DNA of 64,000 nt from Chitinophagales bacterium (GTDB lineage Bacteria > Bacteroidota > Bacteroidia > Chitinophagales > CAIOSU01): the NCBI GenBank assembly GCA_040877935.1, contig JBBDNB010000027.1, forward strand, positions 1 to 64,000. Reading direction: 5' to 3'. The position numbers and the translations under genes were made by a program. Under the pieces are notes generated by a model that saw nothing but the letters and a program-made list of their open reading frames with translations, did no database searches and was not told the origin of the DNA. Below, one piece after another: positions 8,454-16,529 of this stretch (within the stretch, counting starts at the first letter, position 1; the number at the start of each line of letters is the position of its first letter).

Positions 8454-9196
8454 TTAGTTTGAATTTGCTCGCTTATTTTACCAAATCTTCTTTCCCTGTT
8501 TTGAAAATGAATAAGGGTTTTGTAAAGGTCTTCTTTTGTGAAATCAGGCCAAAATTTTTCAGAAAAAACAAATTCCGCATAAGCCATTTGCCAAAGCAAA
8601 AAATTGCTCAACCTTTGCTCCCCACTTGTTCTTATCAAAAGTTCAGGGTTTGGAATATCTTTGGTGTATAGATTGCTCGAAATTAATTTTTCGTCAATAT
8701 CTTCTGTTTTGATAATTCCGTTTGCTATATCTTCAGCTATTTTTTTAAAAGCCATTACTATTTCACCTTTTGATCCATAGTTAAGTGCCAAAACAAGATC
8801 CATTCGATCATTATCTTTAGTGGTTTCCATTGCTTCCAGCAAATTTTTATAACAATTGCCCGGAAGTCCGTCTATCTCACCTATCGTTCTCAATCGAATT
8901 TTATTTTTCATTAGCCGGTTCATTTCTTTTCTGAGCGAGTTAACCAACAACTCCATCAGTGCCGTAACTTCCATTTTTGGTCGCGCCCAGTTTTCTGTAG
9001 AAAAGGCATAAAGCGTCATGTATCTTATACCCAGCTCAGCACCAGCCTCAGTGATCTCTCGCACCGTTTGCACCCCTTTTCTGTGGCCAAAAACACGCAT
9101 TTTTCCCTGCTGCTTGGCCCAGCGTCCATTCCCGTCCATTATAATAGCAATGTGGCGAGGTAAATTATTGAGATCGATTTGTGCTTTTAAGTCCAT
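8450..9196 (-). CDS. uppS: Isoprenyl transferase (undecaprenyl diphosphate synthase)
   Basis: 248-residue cis-prenyltransferase that builds undecaprenyl diphosphate, the lipid carrier for wall and surface glycans. The signature H-I-A-I-I-M-D21-G-N-G-R-W is complete, and the C-terminal L-I-R-T-S-G-E-Q-R-L-S-N-F-L-L-W motif with the downstream F-W-P-D is present. It lies between a porG-like gene and bamA, the same order as in Porphyromonas gingivalis (established knowledge of that locus). Confidence 0.96.
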   Translation of the reverse strand: MDLKAQIDLNNLPRHIAIIMDGNGRWAKQQGKMRVFGHRKGVQTVREITEAGAELGIRYMTLYAFSTENWARPKMEVTALMELLVNSLRKEMNRLMKNKIRLRTIGEIDGLPGNCYKNLLEAMETTKDNDRMDLVLALNYGSKGEIVMAFKKIAEDIANGIIKTEDIDEKLISSNLYTKDIPNPELLIRTSGEQRLSNFLLWQMAYAEFVFSEKFWPDFTKEDLYKTLIHFQNRERRFGKISEQIQTK

Positions 9197-9210
9197 AATT
9201 TATAAAACCA

Positions 9211-10044
9211 TCAAAAACCTTTAGAAGATGGATCCGGGCATCTAACCTTCAGAATATTATAAGAGAGGGACAAACCTACAAACAAATAATCATCCTTTCG
9301 ATTATTGCTACCTCTTTGCTTACCGGGAAGACCAATTGGTTCGCTAACTTCACTTGAGCGATCAGAAAGCCGCTCTCCCAAACTATTATCAGGTGTATTG
9401 TTGACAAATTCTGGGTAAGTTCCACTTATATCGTCTAAATAATCGGTAAAAGTTTTTCTTATTCCTCCCTCTAAGCCCAAAGTCCATCGAGGGTCAAAAC
9501 TGTATTTAAACCCAAAGCCCATAGGTACAGCAAAGCTCGCGCGCGTGTATTTTCTTTTTTCGCTGTCTTCAGTGCCCTGTCCTTCGGTAGCGTATTCCTG
9601 AAGCCTTACCTGCATGCCATCAAGTTCTGTAGTGGGGTTGAAATAGAAAACTGAAAACCCGATCAGTAAATAAGGAGTGAAGTTGTGTTTTTCCTCTTTA
9701 ACATCAAATTTAAAGAAGTTAAACTCCAGTTCATTGCTGAATTCAATAATAGGCGATTCAAAGCTGAGATTTCTTGTTTTTTGATAAACATTGTCATTGG
9801 CTTCGTCACTAAAGGCTATTTTTCCATAATTAATACTGCCTTTATAAGCAAAACGCGTATTGAATGCTTTGCGCAAAAAAATACCGGTTCCAGGGCCGGC
9901 ATATTCAAAATTGGCCGTAGTATTTAAATCCCCGAAATAATTGGAAATACCTACCCACACTCCAATTGACAAACCTTGAGCGGACAAATTTCCAATGCTT
10001 AAACACAAAACGATAAAAGAAAGCCAATGCTTTACAGGACTCAT
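9211..10044 (-). CDS. porG: PorG-like T9SS outer membrane protein (DUF6089)
   Basis: 277-residue secreted beta-barrel protein with a signal peptide ending near L-S-A-Q (residue 23) and many short aromatic beta strands; the opening I-G-V-W-V-G-I-S-N-Y-F-G-D-L-N is characteristic of DUF6089/PorG. PorG is the outer membrane partner of the PorK/PorN ring of the T9SS in P. gingivalis. Synteny with uppS-bamA-skp supports the call. A hairpin terminator separates it from the paralogue upstream, so it probably has its own promoter. Confidence 0.82.
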   Translation of the reverse strand: MSPVKHWLSFIVLCLSIGNLSAQGLSIGVWVGISNYFGDLNTTANFEYAGPGTGIFLRKAFNTRFAYKGSINYGKIAFSDEANDNVYQKTRNLSFESPIIEFSNELEFNFFKFDVKEEKHNFTPYLLIGFSVFYFNPTTELDGMQVRLQEYATEGQGTEDSEKRKYTRASFAVPMGFGFKYSFDPRWTLGLEGGIRKTFTDYLDDISGTYPEFVNNTPDNSLGERLSDRSSEVSEPIGLPGKQRGSNNRKDDYLFVGLSLSYNILKVRCPDPSSKGF

Positions 10045-10046
10045 AA

Positions 10047-10084
10047 TAAAAAATAAAGCCCAAATTTAAGAAATTCGGGCTTTT
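10047..10084 (-). terminator. Rho-independent terminator after the upstream porG paralogue
   Basis: On the minus strand AAAGCCC-GAATTT pairs with AAATTT-GGGCTTT (10055-10083), followed by an ATTTTTTATT run. It lies immediately ahead of the next start codon, so it may attenuate read-through into porG. Confidence 0.7.
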
Positions 10085-10109
10085 ATAACGTCAATCGGCA
10101 TTTTTTATT

Positions 10110-11066
10110 CTAACGAGCCATCCTGCGGTAATTGCTCATTCTTTTGAGTCTTTTCTTTTTATTAAAAGGATTGCCATATAATTTATCCACATCATTTTTG
10201 CTAAATCGGTATGTCACTGTAAGCATACTCATCAAATAAGCATCATTACCATTTGGATTTCCTCGATATTGACCTTCTTCAGTAATATAAGAGAACTCCC
10301 CTTCAGGGTCATTTTCTCCGGATCTTACAGAAAGTCCTTGTACCAAATCTGCCCTTTCGATGCCGTAATAGGCATATATATCATCTTCACTTGGGTAAAC
10401 AGTACTTACATCATCCAAATAATCGGTGAAAGTGATTCTGTGTCCAAATTCAACTCCCAGGGCAATGTATTTATTGATATTGTATTTAAACCCTATCCCT
10501 ACTGTAATAGTGGGTTGTATTAATGAGTACTTCTTACCATAACCGGGCATTCCCTGACCTTCAGTCCCTAGATTTCTAAGGCCTACCCATTCTCCGTTGT
10601 ATTCAGCCTTGGGGTTAAAATACAATGCATTTATACCCCCAACAACATAAGGGGTCATTCGATCTTTCAAACTTCCCGGTCTGTATCGCATAATATGCAC
10701 TTCGCTTGAAACACCAAGCTCTACAATATGTGATTTAAAACTAAGATTTCTGTAACTTCTAAACCAGTCATCATCCATCATTTCTTGTGATCTGGCAAGT
10801 CGATCATCTCCAGCAAATTGACCATAACTAAGTGCAACTTTCACAGCTACATAGTTATGAAGCGAAGTCCTGTAAAAAACACTTGCGCCAGGGCGAAAAA
10901 TTGAACCGTCAATATCTCCGAAATAGAGGTTCATCCCACTGGATTTTTTCCCCAGATCACCGAGAAAATTTGTAGCTCCAATACCTACTCCTACCTCACT
11001 GATTTGTCCGTATGAGCTGGTTGTGAAAAGCAATCCCACAAATAAAAAAGTAAAAATACGCTTCAT
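10110..11066 (-). CDS. Second PorG-like/DUF6089 outer membrane protein
   Basis: 318-residue paralogue of the adjacent porG gene. It has a signal peptide ending near S-Y-G-Q (residue 21), the family opening G-V-G-I-G-A-T-N-F-L-G-D-L, shared F-N-P-K/T-x-E-x-x-G and I-T/F-T-D-Y-L-D-D motifs, and a basic C-terminal tail (K-K-K-R-L-K-R-M) not seen in the shorter copy. Two tandem DUF6089 genes suggest duplication. Which copy serves the T9SS ring, or whether both do, cannot be told from sequence. Confidence 0.78.
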   Translation of the reverse strand: MKRIFTFLFVGLLFTTSSYGQISEVGVGIGATNFLGDLGKKSSGMNLYFGDIDGSIFRPGASVFYRTSLHNYVAVKVALSYGQFAGDDRLARSQEMMDDDWFRSYRNLSFKSHIVELGVSSEVHIMRYRPGSLKDRMTPYVVGGINALYFNPKAEYNGEWVGLRNLGTEGQGMPGYGKKYSLIQPTITVGIGFKYNINKYIALGVEFGHRITFTDYLDDVSTVYPSEDDIYAYYGIERADLVQGLSVRSGENDPEGEFSYITEEGQYRGNPNGNDAYLMSMLTVTYRFSKNDVDKLYGNPFNKKKRLKRMSNYRRMAR

Positions 11067-11068
11067 GA

Positions 11069-11151
11069 CTAAGTGTTTTAGTGTTCTTGTTCAAATTGAA
11101 TTTGGCGTTGTCATGTGGTATACGCCAATGAACACGAAAGGTTACACTTAG
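11069..11151. repeat. Nested inverted repeats in the leader of the second porG-like gene
   Basis: Three nested perfect pairs: CTAAGTGT (11069-11076) with ACACTTAG (11144-11151), GTGTTC (11081-11086) with GAACAC (11130-11135), and GGCGT (11104-11108) with ACGCC (11122-11126). The structure ends three bases before the start codon at 11066, so in mRNA it could influence translation of that gene. There is no T-run of terminator type. Confidence 0.6.
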
Positions 11152-11163
11152 TCTGTTACACGT

Positions 11164-12048
11164 TTAGTTGCGCTGATCAGCGCCCCACATAAGTTTAGTT
11201 CTGATAGTTGAAAGGAAATCAATATCGTCCAAACGGAGGAGGTTAATGTAAAAATGCTCTTTTTTTACTGCCAACTGAATGGAGGAATCAATATTGGCAT
11301 AACGAGAATCAAGGGTACAAAGGAAGTGATCGGCACGGCCTTCTACTTCAAAAGAAATTACGGTATCACTGGAAACAACCATTGGCCTTACATTCAAATT
11401 GTGTGGTGCAATAGGTGTAATAACAAAATTTTCTGAAGTAGGAAATATAATAGGGCCGCCACAACTTAAAGAATAACCTGTAGAGCCGGTAGGTGTAGCA
11501 ACAATCAATCCATCTGCCCAGTATGAGTTCAACAATTCACCATTAATATAAGTATGAATGGTAATCATTGAAGAAGTATCGTTTTTATGAATAGAAAATT
11601 CATTAAGCGCATAATTCACTCCATCAAAGAGTTCTCGATTAGAATCAAGATGAAGAAGCGTACGCTTGTCTATCTTATAGCTTTTATTTTTAAGTGCAAA
11701 TACTGCAGCGCGAATATTCTCTTTTGCTGTACTTGCCAAAAAACCAAGCCTTCCGAGGTTAATGCCAAGAATAGGAATATTAGAACTTTGTACATAAGGC
11801 AATGTATCGAGCAATGTACCATCGCCACCCAAACTGATCAGGTATTCTACTTCCTTATCTTCTAAATCGTTGTATGCTGAAAATGTCTTGTAATCATTAT
11901 TTTCTAATCTTCCGGTAGCATTTAATTGTGTCAAGAAATCTCCAAAGATCACAACTTCAATATCATTTTCTTTTAAAAGATTCAGCAATTCCAGCACATA
12001 TGGAATCTGGCGTTCTTTTAAAACCCGGCCGTAAATAGCAGTTAGCAT
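11164..12048 (-). CDS. nadK: NAD kinase
   Basis: 294-residue ATP-NAD kinase that makes NADP. The nucleotide-binding G74-G-D-G-T78 motif and the N-E-F-S and T-P-T-G-S-T-G-Y-S-L-S-C-G-G-P signature are intact. Cytosolic and of normal length. It is upstream of the porG-like genes on the same strand, separated by a structured 97-bp gap, so cotranscription is uncertain. Confidence 0.95.
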   Translation of the reverse strand: MLTAIYGRVLKERQIPYVLELLNLLKENDIEVVIFGDFLTQLNATGRLENNDYKTFSAYNDLEDKEVEYLISLGGDGTLLDTLPYVQSSNIPILGINLGRLGFLASTAKENIRAAVFALKNKSYKIDKRTLLHLDSNRELFDGVNYALNEFSIHKNDTSSMITIHTYINGELLNSYWADGLIVATPTGSTGYSLSCGGPIIFPTSENFVITPIAPHNLNVRPMVVSSDTVISFEVEGRADHFLCTLDSRYANIDSSIQLAVKKEHFYINLLRLDDIDFLSTIRTKLMWGADQRN

Positions 12049-12100
12049 TAGAATAATTTAATTCCTGCAAATATGCTAAAAAAGAAAGCGAAAAATGTAT

Positions 12101-12345
12101 AATAACCTGAGTTCGATAATTATTTAAAAGCTCACCTGCCCGAATGTTTCATGCCCGTCCGAATGGTTTGGCCGGGCGGACAGGCGGGGAATTCATTAAA
12201 ACGTAATAGACAAGGCGCATTTGTGAAGATCTATTGGGATAAACCAAGCATCCGCCCGGATGCTCCATGCGGACGGGAATGTAACGCAGCAAATTGCGTT
12301 TTATGGATTTCAAGAGGAATAGGTTTAGATTATCGTTATCGGGAG
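12101..12345. repeat. Intergenic repeat-like segment with GC-rich inverted repeats
   Basis: The gap between nadK and the next gene starts with AACCTGAGTTCGATAATTA (12104-12122), matching the palindrome at 1467-1532. It contains a perfect hairpin GCATCC-gccc-GGATGC (12248-12263) and a long-range pair CCCGTCCG (12154-12161) with CGGACGGG (12270-12277). GC-rich patches contrast with flanking AT-rich DNA. No coding potential was recognised; it looks like a MITE-sized or decayed element. Confidence 0.45.
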
Positions 12346-12346
12346 A

Positions 12347-12586
12347 TCACTTTTTCAAGAACCCCGGCACCAAAGCACCTATTGCTAATCCAACTAAAGT
12401 AGTGACCAAAACTTTAAGTCGGTCATTTTCAAGGATATTGTCACCAATATTATCGAATAATTCTACTCCGGTATCGGCTCCAAAAATCACCTGAGAAATA
12501 CTCAGGTCTTCGGCAAAAAGAAAATATCCCACAAAAAAACCGATTAATGCACCAACCACTGCGCCTATAATAATACTTCCTTTCAT
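12347..12586 (-). CDS. Small membrane protein of unknown function
   Basis: 79 residues from the ATG at 12586 (M-K-G-S); a longer reading from 12613 adds a less likely extension. Two hydrophobic segments (about residues 3-24 with G-x-x-x-G type spacing, and 58-75) flank an acidic middle. It resembles small glycine-zipper-type inner membrane proteins, but I recognise no family. Confidence 0.6.
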   Translation of the reverse strand: MKGSIIIGAVVGALIGFFVGYFLFAEDLSISQVIFGADTGVELFDNIGDNILENDRLKVLVTTLVGLAIGALVPGFLKK

Positions 12587-12718
12587 AATTGTTTTTTTTT
12601 GAAAAATAAGCAAAAAATAACACTTTATCCATAGTATTTACACAATATCAAGGAATCTATTAAAAACATCAGTTTTGGAACAGCTGAATTATTAAGCTGC
12701 AATAAAATCGATATGGGA

Positions 12719-13381
12719 TTAGACATTCAGATAATTCATCAAAGCATCGTAATGATCTTTGAGATGTTCAAAGTAATCCGATTCCTGGAAAGAAGCCGTT
12801 ACTTTATATTCAAAGCGCTCAAATGTAGAAATCACATGCTTCATATCGGATACATTGAGCTTTAATGTAACCTCAATTTTAGTAGAATCCCTGTGAGAAG
12901 TAATCATAGAGCTCAATATCTGTGCATTATTGGACTCAACAATTCGCGATATTTCAGTCAATGAGTAATCATTTTTATTCATCTCCAAAACTAAAATCCC
13001 CCCGGGATCTTCAATTGAGGAAAAGCTTGCCAATCTATTTATCAAACTTTCAAGTGAAATTGCCCCCTGATAGTGGTTGTGCTCATCTATTACGGGTATA
13101 ATACTGAGCTGCAATTGAGCTGCAATCTTAATAACTTCAAAAATATGATCCCCTTCTTTTACAAAAGGTTTGTGCAATGAAAACTTATGTTTTCCAATAG
13201 CTTCACTAGGGTCACTTAAATCTAGAATATCTTCTTCTGAAAGCAGTCCTAAAAACTCACCTTTGTCAATTACAGGCAGGTGGTGCACACTAAACTCCTG
13301 CATCCATTCAATGGCTTTTAGCCCCGAATCGGAATTTTTAAGTGGCGGTATCACGCCTGATATGAGTTCTTTAGCAGTCAT
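12719..13381 (-). CDS. CBS-domain protein with C-terminal ACT-like region
   Basis: 220 residues with a tandem CBS pair (about 1-55 and 65-120; G-L-L-S-E-E-D-I-L-D and G-A-I-S-L-E-S-L-I typical of the motif) and a C-terminal region of about 80 residues with ACT-like beta-alpha-beta pattern (V-L-E-M-N-K-N-D-Y-S-L-T-E-I-S-R-I). CBS pairs bind adenosyl ligands, so a regulatory sensor role is likely. It overlaps the upstream hydrolase gene by 4 bp, suggesting coupling. Confidence 0.78.
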   Translation of the reverse strand: MTAKELISGVIPPLKNSDSGLKAIEWMQEFSVHHLPVIDKGEFLGLLSEEDILDLSDPSEAIGKHKFSLHKPFVKEGDHIFEVIKIAAQLQLSIIPVIDEHNHYQGAISLESLINRLASFSSIEDPGGILVLEMNKNDYSLTEISRIVESNNAQILSSMITSHRDSTKIEVTLKLNVSDMKHVISTFERFEYKVTASFQESDYFEHLKDHYDALMNYLNV

Positions 13382-14151
13382 TTCCTGTTTATACGGTCAA
13401 AAAAAGATTCTGTTACCTTGTTAAACTCCTTCGGTCTTTCCATCATTGGTGCATGTCCACATTTATCCAAATAATACAACTCCGAGTTCGGGAGCAGCTT
13501 GTGAAATTCTTCTCCTGCCCTGGGAGGTGTTATTCGATCCTCTTTACCCCAAATGAGTAAAACCGGTATAGTTAAGACAGATAAACTAGCACTAAGGTTG
13601 TGCCTTAACGCAGATTTCGCCAAATGCAATATTCTCATTGCTTTCTCTTTGTCGTTCACAATTTCATAAATTTCATCTACAAGGTCGTCTGTAGCTACAT
13701 CCGGGTTGTAAAATGTATACGCTGCTTTTTTTCGCACATAATCATAATCGCTTTTTCTGGGATAAGAATCGCCCAATGCATTTTCAAAAAGCCCGGAACT
13801 GCCTGTAAGCACCAGTGACTTTACACGATCTTGATGCTTCAGACAATACAGCAAGGCAATATGCCCGCCAAGTGAATTGCCCAAAATGCTGAAGTCTTTC
13901 AATGCTTTAAAATTGATAAAATCGCTCAAATAATTGACCATTCCATCAATTGAAGTCTCTTGAGCGGGCAGCGAGTATACGGGTAATACAGGAAGGTAAA
14001 TAGTGAATTTATTTTCAAAATACCGGATAAAATCATAGAAATTACTCAAGGCTCCAAACAATCCATGCATCAATATAATTACAGGACCTTTACCTGTTTG
14101 ATAATATTGAAAACCCTGTTCCTCAATTAATTTCATTTCCTTATTTTTCAT
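13378..14151 (-). CDS. Alpha/beta-fold hydrolase
   Basis: 257 residues from the ATG at 14151; an upstream TTG at 14172 would add seven residues. Canonical hydrolase motifs are visible: H-G-L-F-G oxyanion turn near residue 29, nucleophile elbow G-N-S93-L-G-G, an aspartate in W-G-K-E-D-R-I-T, and histidine in C-G-H-A-P. Esterase or carbon-carbon hydrolase activity on an unknown ester is expected. Its stop overlaps the start of the CBS gene, an ATGA junction. Confidence 0.85.
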   Translation of the reverse strand: MKNKEMKLIEEQGFQYYQTGKGPVIILMHGLFGALSNFYDFIRYFENKFTIYLPVLPVYSLPAQETSIDGMVNYLSDFINFKALKDFSILGNSLGGHIALLYCLKHQDRVKSLVLTGSSGLFENALGDSYPRKSDYDYVRKKAAYTFYNPDVATDDLVDEIYEIVNDKEKAMRILHLAKSALRHNLSASLSVLTIPVLLIWGKEDRITPPRAGEEFHKLLPNSELYYLDKCGHAPMMERPKEFNKVTESFFDRINRK

Positions 14152-14242
14152 AGCATACTCCTCAGGGCTCAAAATAAGGATAATGTTCTTAAAACAGTAT
14201 ATTTCATCATCTTGTTAACATAGATTTTACGAAAAGATTTTC

Positions 14243-14250
14243 TATCTTTG
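14243..14250 (+). promoter_or_regulatory. Bacteroidota-type -7 box of prs
   Basis: TATCTTTG matches TAnnTTTG, 28 bases before the prs start codon. The -33 element is not obvious at standard spacing. Confidence 0.5.
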
Positions 14251-14278
14251 TGCTCCATTTCAGAAAATTAAAATAGAA

Positions 14279-15238
14279 ATGAATCGGAACCAGGACATTA
14301 AGATTTTTTCAGGCAGTGGCTCTAAATATCTTTCTGACAGAATAGCAGATGCATACGGAAAAGAACTTGGGGATTTAACCATTCAGAAATTTTCTGATGG
14401 AGAATTTCAAGCAGTAATATCTGAGTCTGTTCGAGGTTCATTCTTTTTTATCATACAATCTACCTTTCCACCTTCTGATAATTTGATGGAACTGCTTATG
14501 ATCATCGACAGTGCGAAAAGAGCATCTGCCGACTATATAGTAGCAGTAATCCCATATTACGGATTGGCCAGGCAAGATCGCAAAGACAGACCAAGGGTGG
14601 CCATTGGCGCAAAATTGGTAGCCAATCTTTTAGTAGCTGCTGGCGCAAACCGCATAATGACCATGGATCTCCATGCCGGGCAGATACAGGGTTTTTTCGA
14701 TATCCCTGTGGATCACCTTACAAGTTCAGCTATTTTCATACCGCATATCGAGGCATTGAATTTAGACAGAAGCAACCTGACCTTTGCATCACCTGATGTG
14801 GGCAGTACAAAAAGAGCAAGAACATATGCGCAGCATTTTGGGGCCGACATGGTGATTTGCGATAAATACAGGAGAAAAGCCAATGAAATTGCTGACATGA
14901 TCGTCATTGGGGATGTTACAGGACGTGATGTAATTATTATAGACGATATTGTAGATACATCGGGTACACTTTGCAATGCAGCAAGAATATTAATGGAAAA
15001 AGGCGCTAAAAGTGTCCGTGCATTTTGCACACATCCAGTGCTTTCCGGGCCAGCATACGAACGTATTGCCGAATCGGAATTAACAGAGTTGGTTGTTACC
15101 GATACCATTCCATTGAAACAAGATAAAGACACCTCTAAAATAGTAGTGCTTTCTGTGAGTGACTTGTTTGCAAAAGCAATGAGAAATGCACACGATCATA
15201 AATCCATTACTTCACTTTTTATAGACTCTCAATTTTAA
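14279..15238 (+). CDS. prs: Ribose-phosphate pyrophosphokinase
   Basis: 319-residue PRPP synthetase, joining ATP and ribose 5-phosphate into PRPP for nucleotide, histidine and tryptophan synthesis. The flexible-loop and ATP-site D-R-K-D-R-P-R-V-A-I, the divalent cation motif D-L-H-A-G-Q-I-Q-G-F-F, and the PRPP-binding loop I-I-D-D-I-V-D-T-S-G-T are all intact. It begins an operon with rplY and pth, a familiar Bacteroidota order. Confidence 0.97.
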   Translation: MNRNQDIKIFSGSGSKYLSDRIADAYGKELGDLTIQKFSDGEFQAVISESVRGSFFFIIQSTFPPSDNLMELLMIIDSAKRASADYIVAVIPYYGLARQDRKDRPRVAIGAKLVANLLVAAGANRIMTMDLHAGQIQGFFDIPVDHLTSSAIFIPHIEALNLDRSNLTFASPDVGSTKRARTYAQHFGADMVICDKYRRKANEIADMIVIGDVTGRDVIIIDDIVDTSGTLCNAARILMEKGAKSVRAFCTHPVLSGPAYERIAESELTELVVTDTIPLKQDKDTSKIVVLSVSDLFAKAMRNAHDHKSITSLFIDSQF

Positions 15239-15249
15239 ATAGCAATACG

Positions 15250-15921
15250 ATGAATACAATTAACCTGAAAGGAACATTAAGAACAGATATTGGAAAAAAA
15301 GCGACTTCCAAACTCAGAGCTGATGGCTTTGTTCCTTGCAATTTATATGGTGGAGATAAAAACATCAATTTTCACGCTCCATACAATGATTTCACAAAAT
15401 TGATTTACACGCCCGATTTCTTTAAAACAATAATTGAAGTTGAAGGAAAAGAATACGAAGCAGTAATTCGCGAAGTGCAATTTCACCCAGTTACAGACAG
15501 AATAACACACATCGATTTCTTAGAGCTGATTCCCGGAAGAGCAGTTACTGTTGATATCCCTGTTGAACTCACTGGTTTAGCTAAAGGTGTTAAAAACGGT
15601 GGTAAACTGATTTTGAAAACCAGGAAAATTAGAGTAAAAGCTACTCCTGATAAAATGGTAAATGTTATTAAAGTAGATGTAACAAATTTGGCCCTGGGTA
15701 AATCCATTAAAGTAAAAGAAGCCATAACTAACGAACTTGAAGTCATTACTTCAGCATCTATCCCTGTAGCTTCAGTTGTTGTTCCAAGAGCAATGAGAAG
15801 TGCTGCTGAAATTGAAGAGGAAGAAGCTGCTGAAGCTGCTGCAGCAGAAGCTGGCGAAGACGAAGGCGAAGAAGGAGCTGGAGAAGAATCCAAGGAGAAA
15901 GAGGAATCTTCAGAAGCTTAA
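15250..15921 (+). CDS. rplY: 50S ribosomal protein L25/CTC
   Basis: 223-residue long form (CTC type) of L25, which binds 5S rRNA: N-terminal L25 beta-barrel (about 1-90), a second beta domain (95-185), and an acidic alanine/glutamate-rich tail (190-223). The tail is low-complexity and typical of the family. It follows prs by 11 bp and precedes pth by 12 bp. Confidence 0.95.
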   Translation: MNTINLKGTLRTDIGKKATSKLRADGFVPCNLYGGDKNINFHAPYNDFTKLIYTPDFFKTIIEVEGKEYEAVIREVQFHPVTDRITHIDFLELIPGRAVTVDIPVELTGLAKGVKNGGKLILKTRKIRVKATPDKMVNVIKVDVTNLALGKSIKVKEAITNELEVITSASIPVASVVVPRAMRSAAEIEEEEAAEAAAAEAGEDEGEEGAGEESKEKEESSEA

Positions 15922-15933
15922 AACTCAATTCAA

Positions 15934-16491
15934 TTGAAGTACCTGATCGCAGGTCTGGGAAATATCGGAGCCGAATATCATGCTACAAGGCATAATATCG
16001 GCTTTGATGTTTTAGATACCATTGCTGAAAAAGAAGGTTTTGCATTTGAAAGCGAACGACTTGCAGATTATGCAACCTGGAAATTCAAAGGCAGGCACAT
16101 TCATTTTATAAAGCCCACCACATACATGAACCTGAGTGGCAGATCGGTGGCCTATTGGCTGGATCGCCTGAAGCTGAGTCCCGATAAATTATTGGTAATA
16201 ACTGATGACCTTGCATTGCCACTGGGTAAATTGCGCCTGAAATCCAAAGGAAGCGATGGTGGCCACAATGGCTTGAAAAATATTATAGAGCACCTTGGCA
16301 CACAAAATTATCCGAGATTGCGCTTTGGCATAGGCAATGGTTTTAATCGCGGACAACAAATAGATTTTGTGCTGGGCAAATGGGAAGAACAAGAACATGA
16401 GCTGCTGAATAAAACTATAGAGCGTTGCTCAGAAGCTGTAAAAAGCTATGTGACACAAGGACTTGCTAGAACCATGAATCAATTTAATTGA
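15934..16491 (+). CDS. pth: Peptidyl-tRNA hydrolase
   Basis: 185-residue Pth that rescues peptidyl-tRNA. Motifs G-L-G-N-I-G-x-E-Y, R-H-N-I-G-F-D (catalytic His in T-R-H-N), P-T-T-Y-M-N-L-S-G and G-S-D-G-G-H-N-G-L-K-N are complete. The start codon is TTG at 15934, giving the standard opening K-Y-L-I-A-G-L-G-N. The stop codon runs into a GATCT tandem repeat. Confidence 0.96.
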   Translation: MKYLIAGLGNIGAEYHATRHNIGFDVLDTIAEKEGFAFESERLADYATWKFKGRHIHFIKPTTYMNLSGRSVAYWLDRLKLSPDKLLVITDDLALPLGKLRLKSKGSDGGHNGLKNIIEHLGTQNYPRLRFGIGNGFNRGQQIDFVLGKWEEQEHELLNKTIERCSEAVKSYVTQGLARTMNQFN

Positions 16492-16509
16492 TCTGATCTG
16501 ATCTGATCT
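16490..16509. repeat. (GATCT)4 tandem repeat
   Basis: Four perfect GATCT units begin within the pth stop codon (TGA at 16489-16491) and extend into the 38-bp spacer. Copy number could vary by slippage but would not alter the protein. Confidence 0.9.
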
Positions 16510-16529
16510 TATAAAATCAATTTTAACAG

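Noticed and set aside
11170-11183. GCGCTGATCAGCGC palindrome as a terminator of nadK
   Set aside because: It is inside the nadK coding end and no T-run follows on the minus strand.
12151-12402. Frames reading through the GC-rich segment between nadK and the small membrane gene
   Set aside because: The translations are rich in P, G and R because of the GC-rich palindromes and overlap a real minus-strand gene; no domain visible.
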